Origin: Marinobacter salinus
Lineage (GTDB): Bacteria > Pseudomonadota > Gammaproteobacteria > Pseudomonadales > Oleiphilaceae
NCBI RefSeq assembly: GCF_001854125.1
Contig: NZ_CP017715.1
Location: forward strand, 1,922,001 to 1,986,000
Reading direction: 5' to 3'
DNA length: 64,000 bases
Within the stretch, counting starts at the first letter, position 1. Every line of letters begins with the position of its first letter. Made by a program: the position numbers and the translations under genes. The notes beneath the pieces are model-generated. The model made no database searches. It was not told where the DNA came from and saw only the letters and a list, made by a program, of their open reading frames with translations. This document shows positions 40,057 through 49,512 of the stretch, one piece after another.

Positions 40057-41628
40057 CACCGGATCCTCCGGGCGGCAGGGCGAGCCCTCGGCGCCGGCAA
40101 CAGGCAAAGTAAAGAAGAAGCAGGCGCCACCACCTTCCGGGCGCTCAAAGCCGATATCGCCTCCCTGGGCCTGAATCAGGGACCTGCAAGTGGCGAGCCC
40201 GATGCCCATACCTTCATCCTTGGTAGTGTAGAAGGGAAGGAACAGTTTTTCCTCGGCATCCTCGGGCAGGCCAATACCATGATCCCGTACCTGTACCCGA
40301 ACGCAATGTGGCCCGGCGACACTGGCGCTCACCTCCACTGGCGTGGACGCTCCGGAACTGCGCGTCGCCTCAAGCGCGTTGCGAATGAGGTTCAGGGCAA
40401 CCTGCTGCACCTGGATCGGGTCAGCAACAACATCCGGTAACTCCTCTGGAACCGCGACCTCAATGCCGCCATCGTTATTGCGCATATCGACCTCTGCAAA
40501 CTGCCGTGTGTCCTCGAGCAGTGAAGGCAGAGAAATAATCTCTTTTCCGGTTGCCGGCTTTTTCATGAACCGGCGAATTCGACGAATAATCTCACTGGCG
40601 CGATGAGACTGGGCCTCAATCTTGTCGAGCGTTTCTCCGATCAGACCCAGATCCGGCGTTTCCTTGGCCATCATTCGCTTGGAGACACGGGCATAATTGG
40701 TGATTGCAGTCAGCGGCTGATTTATCTCGTGGGCAAATCCGGCAGCCATCTCACCCATCGTTGTCAGGCGCGACGCGTGGGCAAGCTGATCACGCTGCTC
40801 CTGAACCAGCGTCCTGGCTTCTTCCAGGGCTGCCTCACTTTCCAGCTCCGCAGTGATATCGCGGAAAACCACAACCGCTCCGTGCAATTCGTCGTCATCA
40901 AGCTTTGGCGTCGAACGGCATTCAGCCGGGAAGGCACTGCCATCCGGGCGCAGCATCCGAATATTCCGCTGGTTTTCAGCCACGCCCTGGCGGCAGGTAC
41001 CATGAACAGGCAATCCGCCAGTGCCCTCGATGGAGGTAGCAAAGTGCGCTTCGAAGAAATTGCGGCCAACAATCTCCTCCACCGGACACCGCATAATCAT
41101 GGCCGCTGCGGGATTGGCGAACTCAATCGCTCCATTCTCATCAAGCCCGTAAATACCCTCGCTGATGGAGTTGAGAATCCGGGTCTGATCACCCTGGAGC
41201 TCACGGTTACGAGCCTGCAACTCACGCTCCAGGCGAATGACACGAGCATGGGTTTTAACCCGGGCAATCACTTCCTGGGACTGGAAAGGCTTGGAGATAT
41301 AATCCGCTCCGCCAAGGGAAAAGCCTTTTACCTTGGCCTGCAGATCGTCCAGAGCAGAAAGGAACACCACAGCAGAATCGGCTGTTTCCGGACTGGCCTT
41401 CAGGCGCTCACACACCTGATAACCGTCCATGTCCGGCATCATGATATCGAGCAGGATAACTTCAGGCTGATGGCGGTGGGCCAGGTCCAGCGCCTTTTCA
41501 CCCTCATTGGCAATAAGCAGCCGATAGCCTTTGTCTTTCAAGGTCTCGTAAAGGACTTTGAGGTTCTGCGGATTATCATCCACAAGCAGAACCGTCACCT
41601 CAGAGTTCTCACTGACAACTTCAGTCAT
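40039..41628 (-). CDS. Sensor histidine kinase with N-terminal receiver (REC-PAS-HisKA-HATPase)
   Basis: From ATG 41628 the protein has 529 residues: a receiver (about 10-125, VILLDIMMPDMDG), a short coil, a PAS domain (about 150-260), HisKA with GFAHEINQPLTAITN, and HATPase with HGIGLPEDAEEKLF and GMGIGLATCRSL. There are no membrane segments, so it senses in the cytoplasm and is itself phospho-controlled. It follows the fixJ-like gene by 45 bases, forming a two-gene unit. A GTG at 41655 is an alternative start; neither has a clear ribosome-binding site. Confidence 0.9.
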   Translation of the reverse strand: MTEVVSENSEVTVLLVDDNPQNLKVLYETLKDKGYRLLIANEGEKALDLAHRHQPEVILLDIMMPDMDGYQVCERLKASPETADSAVVFLSALDDLQAKVKGFSLGGADYISKPFQSQEVIARVKTHARVIRLERELQARNRELQGDQTRILNSISEGIYGLDENGAIEFANPAAAMIMRCPVEEIVGRNFFEAHFATSIEGTGGLPVHGTCRQGVAENQRNIRMLRPDGSAFPAECRSTPKLDDDELHGAVVVFRDITAELESEAALEEARTLVQEQRDQLAHASRLTTMGEMAAGFAHEINQPLTAITNYARVSKRMMAKETPDLGLIGETLDKIEAQSHRASEIIRRIRRFMKKPATGKEIISLPSLLEDTRQFAEVDMRNNDGGIEVAVPEELPDVVADPIQVQQVALNLIRNALEATRSSGASTPVEVSASVAGPHCVRVQVRDHGIGLPEDAEEKLFLPFYTTKDEGMGIGLATCRSLIQAQGGDIGFERPEGGGACFFFTLPVAGAEGSPCRPEDPVSARED

Positions 41629-41673
41629 ATAAACGGGGCCGGTTAAAAACGTCACCGTATAATGCAGGCAGGA

Positions 41674-42300
41674 TCATCTTGCGTCGATAAGGTCCTTTAC
41701 GGACAAGACCATACGAACCAGGTGCGCCAGGGAATGCGTTCCCATCTTGTGCATTACCCGGGAGCGGTGAATTTCCACCGTGCGCTGACTGATTTCCAGC
41801 TCAATAGCAATAACCTTGTTAGCCTGGCCGGCGATCATGCGGTCCATGATCTCGTGTTCGCGTGGTGTCAGGCTCTTGATACGCCGAATGATCTCCTGTT
41901 TTTGCCCCAGGGATTTACGTTGCTCCCGATCCTGCTCCAGCGCCGCCTCGATTTTTTCCAGCAGCGCCTCCTCGCGATAAGGCTTCTGAATAAAATCCAC
42001 GGCCCCTTCTTTCATGGCGTCCACAGCCATGGGGACATCGCCATGGCCGGTCACAAAAATGATCGGCAGGATCGAGTGCTTCTCATTCAGTTTTTTCTGA
42101 AGCTCCATACCATCCATACCTGGCATACGGATATCCAGCACAATACAACCAGCCATCTTGTCAGAGTAATCCTTGAGAAAAGCAGTCGCGTTCTCATACG
42201 TCTGCACCGGCTTGCTGTCCGACTTCAGCAACAACTCCAGTGAATCACGAACCGCTTCATCGTCCTCTACCACATACACGGTCTGCTGGATATCAGTCAT
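41674..42300 (-). CDS. FixJ-family response regulator
   Basis: 208 residues: a receiver (about 8-122) with acidic residues EDDE, phospho-Asp in VLDIRMPGMDG and Lys in FIQKPY, then a LuxR-type helix-turn-helix (about 140-200, LTPREHEIMDRMIAGQANKV). It is the probable partner of the kinase just downstream. Its targets are not visible here; the divergent genes nearby do not face it. Confidence 0.93.
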   Translation of the reverse strand: MTDIQQTVYVVEDDEAVRDSLELLLKSDSKPVQTYENATAFLKDYSDKMAGCIVLDIRMPGMDGMELQKKLNEKHSILPIIFVTGHGDVPMAVDAMKEGAVDFIQKPYREEALLEKIEAALEQDREQRKSLGQKQEIIRRIKSLTPREHEIMDRMIAGQANKVIAIELEISQRTVEIHRSRVMHKMGTHSLAHLVRMVLSVKDLIDAR

Positions 42301-42339
42301 GGATGTATTCTCTCCTGTCCGTTTTCTTATGGAGCCCGG

Positions 42340-44775
42340 TCAATGAATTGACGGGTCTTTATTGGCATCCCGGGCATGCTCCTGGTGTTCGTGCTCACGC
42401 ATTTTCTCGAGCCTCTGCTGGATAATGCCAAAAACACTCTGTTTCGGGTACCTGCCTTTCTCGTCCGCCTTGCCCGCAGGCTTGCCAAGCAACAGCGTAA
42501 CGGCCTCTTCCAGATGGGTAACAGCATACACAGAAAATCGTCCTTCCCGCACTGCGTTTACCAGCTCACTGTCCAGCATCAGGTTCTGAACATTGGTGCC
42601 AGGAACTATCACGCCCTGGGTTCCGGTGAGGCCGCCTTTCAGTTGGCAGGTGGCAAAAAACCCTTCCACCTTTTCATTTACGCCGCCAATAGGCTGCACT
42701 TCTCCGAACTGGTTGACTGAGCCAGTGATGGCAAGATCCTGGCGCACGGGCACGTCAGACAAGGATGAAATCAGCGCACAAAGCTCTGCAAGAGAGGCAC
42801 TGTCGCCATCCACTTCTCCATAGTTCTGCTCGAAGGTGAGACTGGCAGAAAGATGCATGGGATCATTAACCGCAAAGTGAGAAGCCAGCCATGAACTCAG
42901 AATCATCACCCCTTTGGAATGAATGTTACCGCCCAGCTTTACATCCCGCTCAATATCCATCACGGCCCCATCTCCATAGTAGCAGGTTGCCGTGACGCGA
43001 TTGGACAGACCAAACTCAAAGCCTCCGGTCGAGAGGACTGACAAGGCATTAACCTGTCCGACACAGGTACCACTGGTAGATACGAGCGTTGAACCGTCCC
43101 GGATGGAATCATAGAACTGGTCGCGAATACGACTGCTCCGGTACTTCGCGCTCTCCAGAGCGCGCTCCACATGAATATCCTGAATCAGTTTTGCCCCGGC
43201 CTGGCGGGCCCAGAAATCAGATTCCCTCAGCAGATTGGCAATATCGGCGGCATGGAGGGACAGTCGATTCTGGTGTTCGGCCATACGGGCACTGTGCTCG
43301 ATAACCCTGGCCACGGCCTTATTGGAGCAGTGCAACAGTTTTTTCTCGCTCACCAGACTGGCGATAAATTTGGCGTAAAGCAGCTGGCTGTCATCAGAGC
43401 GGTACATTTCGTTCTCGAAATCCGCGGTTACACGGAACAGTTCCGCAAACTCTGAATCGTATTCCTGTAACAGCATCCAGGTTTCACGATCACCAAAAAG
43501 AACAATCTTTACGTCCAGTGGCACCGCTTCCGGTTCGATGGATATGGTCCCGGAAAGGGTCAGTTCACGTTCCAGCGAATTAATCTGGATCGATTTCGAA
43601 CGTAATGCCCGCTTGAGACCGTCCCACACAAAGGGTTGCTCAAGCACCTTAATGGCATCCATCAACAGGTAACCGCCATTGGCCTTGTGCAGGCTACCCG
43701 GACGAATCAACGAGAAATCCGTGAACACGGTACCTTTGAAAGTGACGCTTTCAACGTAACCAAAAAGGTTGTGGTAGGTCGGATTGTCCTCCACCACCAT
43801 GGGGACTTCGTTGGTTTTCTGGTGCACCAGGAGGTTAACCAGATAACGTCGCGGCATCTTCTTATCCAGCGACGCATAGGCAATGGCCGCCTGCTCTTCA
43901 TTGTCTTCAAGGAAGATATCGAGATTTTCAGCCAGATCTACCCGTACAGCTTCAAAAAATGCTACAACGTCCGGAAGATCCATGTATTTTTGCTCAAGTT
44001 CCTCAATCTGGTGCCCGGAGATACCCTCCAGCGTTTCCTCATTCAGGGCCTGCTGCTTGTCGGCGTACTCCTGTTCCCAGTCGGCCAACTTGCGAAGTGC
44101 CTGGCGAAGCTTTTTCTCAAGTTTGTCGATGGAGTCTTCAAATTTATCACGCTGCTCCTGGGTCAACGCCTGAAAGGACTCTGCGGTGTGGGGCTCGTCA
44201 CCATTCATCGCCACCAGTCGATAGCCGCCTGGCGTGGTAATGTTCAGACTTACCTTTTTCCGCCGGGCCTGGGCAGCCACTTTTTCCAGCTCGTCTTCCT
44301 GCATCTTGCCGTACTCGTTCTTGAGCTGTTCGGAACGCTCCAGAAAGCTGTCACTGTCAAACGTCTGGGGAATCACCTTCACCAGGCGACTCATCAGCTT
44401 TTCCATATCCTGCTTGAGCTGAGTCCCCTTGCCTGCAGGCAGCTGCAACAACTTCGGCACCCGCGGCTCTTCGAAGTTCGCCACATAGCACCAGTCATGG
44501 CTCTGCTGCTCGGTGTCCACATGGTGCTCCAGATAGCGCAGCATCATGGTGCGCTTACCCAGCCCGTTACGGCCCACCGCGTATACGTTGTAGCCGCCAT
44601 GGGGCATAGCCAGCGCAAAACGCACCGCTTCCTGGGCGCGGTTCTGGCCGACAATTTCGGACAGAGGCTCCAGTTGTCGGGTGGTTTTGAATGGCAAATC
44701 TTTTAGAACACAGGCTTTGTAGAGCTGGTGCAGAGACAGTGACTTCAAGGTTGGGTCCTGTAACGGTTGTATCAT
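42340..44775 (-). CDS. Lon-like ATP-dependent protease (LonB/AAA_32 type)
   Basis: The 811-residue product has a P-loop region (AVGRNGLGKRTMMLRYLEHH), a long coiled insertion (about 180-280), the LonB-like ATPase remainder (GTVFTDFSLIRPGSLHKANG) and a C-terminal Lon protease domain with catalytic Ser in GDSASLAELCALIS and Lys in GGVNEKVEGFF. It is cytoplasmic with no membrane segment. ATG 44775 is preferred over 44835 because the latter adds an unlikely arginine-rich leader. The substrates are unknown. It is 39 bases upstream of the FixJ-like gene. Confidence 0.9.
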   Translation of the reverse strand: MIQPLQDPTLKSLSLHQLYKACVLKDLPFKTTRQLEPLSEIVGQNRAQEAVRFALAMPHGGYNVYAVGRNGLGKRTMMLRYLEHHVDTEQQSHDWCYVANFEEPRVPKLLQLPAGKGTQLKQDMEKLMSRLVKVIPQTFDSDSFLERSEQLKNEYGKMQEDELEKVAAQARRKKVSLNITTPGGYRLVAMNGDEPHTAESFQALTQEQRDKFEDSIDKLEKKLRQALRKLADWEQEYADKQQALNEETLEGISGHQIEELEQKYMDLPDVVAFFEAVRVDLAENLDIFLEDNEEQAAIAYASLDKKMPRRYLVNLLVHQKTNEVPMVVEDNPTYHNLFGYVESVTFKGTVFTDFSLIRPGSLHKANGGYLLMDAIKVLEQPFVWDGLKRALRSKSIQINSLERELTLSGTISIEPEAVPLDVKIVLFGDRETWMLLQEYDSEFAELFRVTADFENEMYRSDDSQLLYAKFIASLVSEKKLLHCSNKAVARVIEHSARMAEHQNRLSLHAADIANLLRESDFWARQAGAKLIQDIHVERALESAKYRSSRIRDQFYDSIRDGSTLVSTSGTCVGQVNALSVLSTGGFEFGLSNRVTATCYYGDGAVMDIERDVKLGGNIHSKGVMILSSWLASHFAVNDPMHLSASLTFEQNYGEVDGDSASLAELCALISSLSDVPVRQDLAITGSVNQFGEVQPIGGVNEKVEGFFATCQLKGGLTGTQGVIVPGTNVQNLMLDSELVNAVREGRFSVYAVTHLEEAVTLLLGKPAGKADEKGRYPKQSVFGIIQQRLEKMREHEHQEHARDANKDPSIH

Positions 44776-44969
44776 TGGCCGCTCATTGTAGATTCTGCGG
44801 CCGCCCCTGTCGCGTGCAGGCCAAAGATTTCTCAAGACAGTTCAGAGCCCGGGGAAATTGTTACCCAGTTCACAAAACGTCCCTCGGTCATTTTTCAGAC
44901 AGATGTTCCGGAACTAGACTTCACATCCCGGTCCACAACAAAGACAAGACACCCGATGGATGCCAACGT

Positions 44970-45347
44970 ATGACGAGTGATTCAGCAGATCGCAGAATCA
45001 AGGATCGCTACCCGGCCTCTTGCCTGAAGGTTCTGCTACGTGAACGCGGCTTTTTCAGCCGCAACAGAAACCCAATGCCGGTCACCTGCCTCGACCTGAA
45101 CCGCTATGGCATGGCCGTACTCTGTCCACGCCCGATGGAGCCCGGCATTCGCCTGCACATGGACTTTGAAGGCAAGTACATCAATGAGTCACGGGTGTGC
45201 GCGCGCGTTGTGGAATGCCAGCCCTTTCAGACCGGGTACCGGGTGAGCGTTCAGTTCAGTTATTGTCGGGACAAGAAGGGGTATTCCAAAGCCGCAGACA
45301 ACGCTCTTTCGCGCATTGAAGGTTTTTACAACCGGTTTGCCAGCTAA
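44970..45347 (+). CDS. PilZ-domain protein
   Basis: The 125-residue product has the PilZ c-di-GMP motif RxxxR (Arg9-Arg13 in RRIKDRY) and a second motif DLNRYG in place of the usual (D/N)xSxxG, with Ser replaced by Asn. The beta-barrel part follows to about residue 100. It probably binds c-di-GMP, although the variant motif could weaken this. Longer frames start in the divergent Lon-like promoter region and are rejected. It converges on the flavodoxin gene. Confidence 0.8.
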   Translation: MTSDSADRRIKDRYPASCLKVLLRERGFFSRNRNPMPVTCLDLNRYGMAVLCPRPMEPGIRLHMDFEGKYINESRVCARVVECQPFQTGYRVSVQFSYCRDKKGYSKAADNALSRIEGFYNRFAS

Positions 45348-45356
45348 CGCCGGAGA

Positions 45357-45827
45357 CTAAATCAGGCCGGCATCCAGACTGGCCGCTACGTACATTCCCA
45401 ACTCCCGGCACTGCGCCTCGAATTCATCGCGATAATCACCCCGACAAACAAGCGGCTCCTGAACCCGCTTCCAGCGAAGGCCTGTGGTAATGCTCTCGAT
45501 GGCTCTCTGGGTACCAGTACCATCATGGCCGGCCCGGATGTAATAAGCGAAGGGAAGGCCCTGGGTCTTTTCAAGGCAGGGGTAATAGCTTCGGTCGAAG
45601 AAATCCTTGAGAGCACCACTCATATAGCCAAGATTTTCGGTAGTCCCAAGGATGACTGCGTCACAGCCGAGGATGTCATCAGGACCGGCATCCAGGGGCG
45701 CTATAACGGTCACTTCAACATTCTCGATATCTTCGTGAACGGCTCCCTCTGCTACTGCATGCCTAAGCTTGAGGGTATTCGGAGATGGCGCATGAGCTAC
45801 AATCAGCAGTCGCTTTTTGTTATCCAT
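45357..45827 (-). CDS. Flavodoxin-fold NAD(P)H-dependent oxidoreductase
   Basis: 156 residues with the flavodoxin-like fold: KRLLIVAHAPSPNTLKL for FMN-phosphate binding, CDAVILGTTENLGYMSGALK, then FAYYIRAGHDG. It should bind FMN and reduce small acceptors. It starts 18 bases after recA with a GGAGGG site, so it is probably expressed with recA. recX, the usual gene after recA, is absent at this spot. Confidence 0.85.
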   Translation of the reverse strand: MDNKKRLLIVAHAPSPNTLKLRHAVAEGAVHEDIENVEVTVIAPLDAGPDDILGCDAVILGTTENLGYMSGALKDFFDRSYYPCLEKTQGLPFAYYIRAGHDGTGTQRAIESITTGLRWKRVQEPLVCRGDYRDEFEAQCRELGMYVAASLDAGLI

Positions 45828-45845
45828 AACGCCCTCCGATGTTAC

Positions 45846-46892
45846 TTAAAGCAATTCACCGTTAGCTTCTGCCGGGGCCTCTTCGACTTTTTCTTTTGGC
45901 ACCGGCTTTGGCATTAACTTGTCGCGAACTTTGGCTTCAATTTCGGTCGCCATATCCATGTTCTCTTCCAGGAATTTGCAGGCATTCGCCTTGCCCTGGC
46001 CAATTTTGTCGCCGTTATAGGCATACCAGGCACCGGATTTGTCCACGAAGCCTTCTTTCACTCCCATATCCAGAACTTCGGCCATGTGATAGATACCCTT
46101 GCCGTACATGATCTGGAACTCAGCCTGCTTGAACGGCGGAGACACCTTGTTCTTGACCACTTTCACCCGGGTTTCGTTACCTACAACTTCATCGCCGTCT
46201 TTTACCGCGCCAATGCGGCGGATGTCCAAACGAACAGAGGAGTAAAACTTCAGGGCGTTACCGCCAGTTGTGGTTTCGGGCGAGCCGAACATAACACCAA
46301 TTTTCATCCGGATCTGGTTAATGAAGATCAACAAACAGTTGGCATGCTTTACGTTACCGGTCAGTTTACGCAGCGCCTGGGACATCAGTCGTGCCTGAAG
46401 CCCAACGTGGCTATCGCCCATTTCGCCTTCGATTTCCGCTTTCGGTGTCAGGGCCGCAACGGAGTCGACGATGATCACGTCCACCGCGTTGGAACGAACC
46501 AGCATATCGCAGATTTCCAGCGCCTGTTCACCAGTATCCGGCTGGGACACCAGCAGCTCATCCACGTTTACCCCCAGCTTCTCGGCATAAACAGGATCGA
46601 GGGCGTGCTCGGCATCAACGAAAGCACACGTCTTGCCCTTCTTTTGCGCTTCCGCAATCACTTGCAGGGTCAACGTGGTTTTACCGGAACTTTCCGGACC
46701 GTAGATCTCACAGATACGACCGTAAGGCAGGCCGCCAATACCAAGGGCAACATCCAGTCCGAGTGAACCCGTGGAGACCGCAGGAATGGCTTCACGGGGC
46801 TGGTCGCCCATCTTCATCACCGCGCCTTTACCAAATTGGCGCTCGATCTGGCCCAGTGCTGCGTTCAATGCTTTCTTGCGGTTGTCTTCCAT
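45846..46892 (-). CDS. recA: Recombinase A
   Basis: 348 residues, typical of gammaproteobacterial RecA. Walker A is [16 protein letters not shown], Walker B is [20 protein letters not shown], and loop 2 lies around [20 protein letters not shown]. It forms filaments on single-stranded DNA for homologous recombination and triggers LexA self-cleavage. A LexA box lies ~100 bases upstream, as expected. Confidence 0.98.
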   Translation of the reverse strand: MEDNRKKALNAALGQIERQFGKGAVMKMGDQPREAIPAVSTGSLGLDVALGIGGLPYGRICEIYGPESSGKTTLTLQVIAEAQKKGKTCAFVDAEHALDPVYAEKLGVNVDELLVSQPDTGEQALEICDMLVRSNAVDVIIVDSVAALTPKAEIEGEMGDSHVGLQARLMSQALRKLTGNVKHANCLLIFINQIRMKIGVMFGSPETTTGGNALKFYSSVRLDIRRIGAVKDGDEVVGNETRVKVVKNKVSPPFKQAEFQIMYGKGIYHMAEVLDMGVKEGFVDKSGAWYAYNGDKIGQGKANACKFLEENMDMATEIEAKVRDKLMPKPVPKEKVEEAPAEANGELL

Positions 46893-46990
46893 CAGTGCAA
46901 AACCCTCTGTCGCCGTAGCGGCCGGCTCTCACTCGGGACCGGTCGCGGAATAATGAATCGGGAACTTGTACAGCAGATACAGCAAATTCC

Positions 46991-47006
46991 CTGTATATTT
47001 GAACAG
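46991..47006. promoter_or_regulatory. LexA (SOS) box upstream of recA
   Basis: CTGTATATTTGAACAG fits the CTG-N10-CAG SOS pattern with an AT-rich centre. It lies 99 bases before the recA start and 52 bases past the pncC stop, so it should control recA (plus flavodoxin). Confidence 0.85.
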
Positions 47007-47057
47007 TATTAAAACATAACCGGCAAAAGAGACCAACCCCTCTTGATATGAAAGCTG

Positions 47058-47558
47058 TCAGAGTTCATTTATAAACCCGTCAACCCCCTGAAGGGCAAAG
47101 AGTACGGCCTGCCGTCTGACCTGGTCCCGGTCGCCCTCGAAGTGTTTGACCACGGCCACCGTGCTGGCCGGACTACTGCCCCAAGCGAACCAGACGGTGC
47201 CCACAGGCTTCTCCTCGCTGCCCCCTCCAGGGCCGGCCACGCCACTAACAGCAACGGCAATATCCGCACCAGTGGCTGCAAGGGCGCCAGCGACCATTTC
47301 CCGCACCACCGGTTCGCTGACGGCGCCGTGCTCGTCCAAAGACTTACCGGTTACTCCAAGAAGTGCCTGCTTGGCGTCATTGCTGTAGGTAACCAGACCA
47401 CCAAGAACATAGGCTGAGGAACCGGCCCGGTCGGTCAGCACCTTGGCAACCCAGCCGCCGGTACAACTCTCAGCCGTGATGATCGTGCACCCCCGCCGAC
47501 CCATTACTTGACCGAGATGATTCCCCGCATCCGCGAGTTGCTCATCGGTAACAGCCAT
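47058..47558 (-). CDS. pncC: Nicotinamide-nucleotide amidohydrolase (CinA C-terminal domain, PncC)
   Basis: 166 residues consisting only of the CinA C-terminal deamidase domain: TIITAESCTGGWVAKVLTDR, SNDAKQALLGV, AVSGVAGPGGGSEEKPVGTV. It hydrolyses NMN amide to recycle pyridine nucleotides. The start at 47558 has GGGAG six bases upstream. It lies directly upstream of recA, as in pseudomonads. Confidence 0.93.
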   Translation of the reverse strand: MAVTDEQLADAGNHLGQVMGRRGCTIITAESCTGGWVAKVLTDRAGSSAYVLGGLVTYSNDAKQALLGVTGKSLDEHGAVSEPVVREMVAGALAATGADIAVAVSGVAGPGGGSEEKPVGTVWFAWGSSPASTVAVVKHFEGDRDQVRRQAVLFALQGVDGFINEL

Positions 47559-47564
47559 CAGCAT

Positions 47565-47870
47565 CTCCCTCGTTTCATCCGCGATGTTATTTTCTTACAA
47601 CCCCCACCTCTGTTTACAACCAATACCCCGGACACCCACATGTCGGTAGCCCTTATTAAAGCTACCTCAATGAGCGATCACAAGTGGGGGAAGGTCAGAT
47701 ACGGTACAGAGTCAATAAATGTCCGTTATAATTACCAAAGTTAAAATACGGGCATCTTTTGCGGGCACCTCACCCAAAATGCCGATACATATTATTGTGA
47801 CTACCTCAACGCGGATACGCCGCAAGAAGAGGTCTGACGGCTAGTAGTTGAAACGGAGGCTTGGCGAATC
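47565..47870. other. Intergenic region upstream of pncC and the island
   Basis: About 300 bases without a convincing gene. A TATAAT at 47727-47732 is the only promoter-like element I can point to, without a good -35. It should hold the divergent promoters of pncC and the 202-residue protein gene. Confidence 0.5.
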
Positions 47871-48479
47871 ATGACAGATCAGGTGCCAACAGAATACGTG
47901 CACTTTGAGGGAGAGGGCTACATTCTGCTCAGGGCAGAACGCGGTTTTTTTTCACCCTGGGACCACGACATTCGCCCCGACGATGCTGATTCCTCCAATT
48001 GGGCGGGCTTTGTCGCGCATTTTGTCGTCCACGATAGGCGTCTGTACCTGGACTACCTGACGGTCGGCCATATCCCTGCAACAAAAAAACGATCACCCTT
48101 TGAGGGAACAGACCAACTGGAACCGACCCTCGACGACATCATCGGCGACTACGTTTTACCCCCGCTCAATGGTGTGGAACCCACCAATGCAGGAATGGGA
48201 TACTGGCATTACCAGAATATCAATCTCGCCCTCGATTACACCGGCGCCATAACCCTGGGCAGTGAACCCACGCAAAAACAGCCTGACCATCTGGAACTGA
48301 CCTTTGAACAGGGTCACCTTGTTTCAGTCAAAACCATCCCCGCCCCCATTCCCGATGCTACCCCTTGGGCTGAAACCGAGAGCCTTCTTTGCGTCACACC
48401 ATCGGAAGATTTCGACTTCGATAACCCAAGATCCAACAACGGCAAAGACAGCGATAATGAACCGCCCCAGCAACCATGA
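47871..48479 (+). CDS. Hypothetical cytoplasmic protein
   Basis: A 202-residue acidic protein with no signal peptide or membrane segment, rich in aromatic residues (GYWHYQNINLALDYTGAITL), with a low-complexity Asp/Asn tail. A GGAGG ten bases before the ATG supports it. I recognise no family, though the mix of aromatic strands and a polar tail recalls immunity-type proteins (speculation). It opens the accessory island and is the only plus-strand island gene. Confidence 0.65.
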   Translation: MTDQVPTEYVHFEGEGYILLRAERGFFSPWDHDIRPDDADSSNWAGFVAHFVVHDRRLYLDYLTVGHIPATKKRSPFEGTDQLEPTLDDIIGDYVLPPLNGVEPTNAGMGYWHYQNINLALDYTGAITLGSEPTQKQPDHLELTFEQGHLVSVKTIPAPIPDATPWAETESLLCVTPSEDFDFDNPRSNNGKDSDNEPPQQP

Positions 48480-48568
48480 GGATGCGGGTGCCGCTCATTG
48501 CCGTTATTCAGAAGCGGAATCACAAGGGGACAGCGCCAGCGTTAGCCCTGCCAGATCAGAGTTAAATA

Positions 48569-48927
48569 CTACTTTTTAGAACTTGGGGTAGCCAATGTCA
48601 GCTCGCTGTAGGGTTCACATGATCCTTTATATTTCTTTACTGAACCGTAATCTGCATGAGCAGTATACACACCAGTTCTCCGATCTATTCTTTTTCGATG
48701 ACAATTGCCACTATTGTGATCGGTACCAAACTCTATAGCACCGACACTAATATAAACATGTTGATTTCCATAATTTACGAGCCTGGACCAACGCGCATCG
48801 TACTTCACAAAAAATAAAACGAATCACCTGCTAACTTATAATAGCCAACATACATTTGCCCATCTTTTATAACCTTATCCCCTTCCACTCCCTTAAAGTA
48901 CTCACACTTGAGTATTAGCTCATCTTT
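48569..48927 (-). pseudogene. Broken exported-protein gene (5' loss and frameshift)
   Basis: Two frames join into one sensible protein. Frame one (48927-48805) reads KCEYFKGVEGDKVIKDGQMY through GDSFYF, then hits TGA. Frame two (from 48808) continues VKYDARWSRLVNYGNQHVYI to the stop at 48569. The shift falls in a run of six T followed by G, which also fits a -1 slippery heptamer. Frame one has no start of its own: it is in frame with, and directly after, the stop of the 173-residue gene, so the N-terminal part is lost. It may instead be a sequencing error in the T-run. Confidence 0.6.
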
Positions 48928-49449
48928 TTAAGGGGAAGCATGGGTCGCGGCATTACAGTCTTCCAGTTGAGGCGTCACCCCACGCCCCAGCAGGTTCAGT
49001 TGCTCGCCATCCCACTGGTAATAACCACTATCCACTCGCATTGACTCACTGGCACCAGGGTTGGTGATCAACAGCGCGCTATCCGCCCGATAGCAAACCC
49101 CCAGTGACGTTGACCAGCCCTCATTCATAAAGACCTGGCCCGTCTTCACATCCACAATGGCGAATTGCTGGCAACCTGTACCACACCCCCAATACAGCAG
49201 AAGATAATGCCCCGCAAAATTGGCACGACGCCCTTCCAGAAAATTGAAGCGGTGTTTAAAACCGATGGCGCCAGGGTGACTATTGAAATCCACCCGCCTA
49301 AACGCGTGGGCCGATATTTCCACTGTGAAGTCGGAAAAATCCACAGTCTCTGGCAAAAACTTGCTTCCCTCTGCCAGCGGCGCTGCATCCACCCATAAAA
49401 TGGGAAATGCGAACGCCAGAAAAAACATTCTCAACATTCGCAGTTGCAT
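48928..49449 (-). CDS. Exported hypothetical protein with a GCGTGCQQ motif
   Basis: 173 residues with a signal peptide (MFFLAFAFPILWVDA). The mature part has RANFAGHYLLLYWGCGTGCQ followed by VDVKTGQVFM, a pattern I have seen in small exported proteins of many proteobacteria without known function. Paired cysteines suggest a disulphide. An AGGTGA site precedes the start. It begins the minus-strand part of the island together with the genes further right. Confidence 0.75.
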   Translation of the reverse strand: MQLRMLRMFFLAFAFPILWVDAAPLAEGSKFLPETVDFSDFTVEISAHAFRRVDFNSHPGAIGFKHRFNFLEGRRANFAGHYLLLYWGCGTGCQQFAIVDVKTGQVFMNEGWSTSLGVCYRADSALLITNPGASESMRVDSGYYQWDGEQLNLLGRGVTPQLEDCNAATHASP

Positions 49450-49512
49450 AATCCGCTCACCTTACCGGGTGCTATCGGCGCATCCTCCTATTCCTAAAAT
49501 TATTGATGACTC

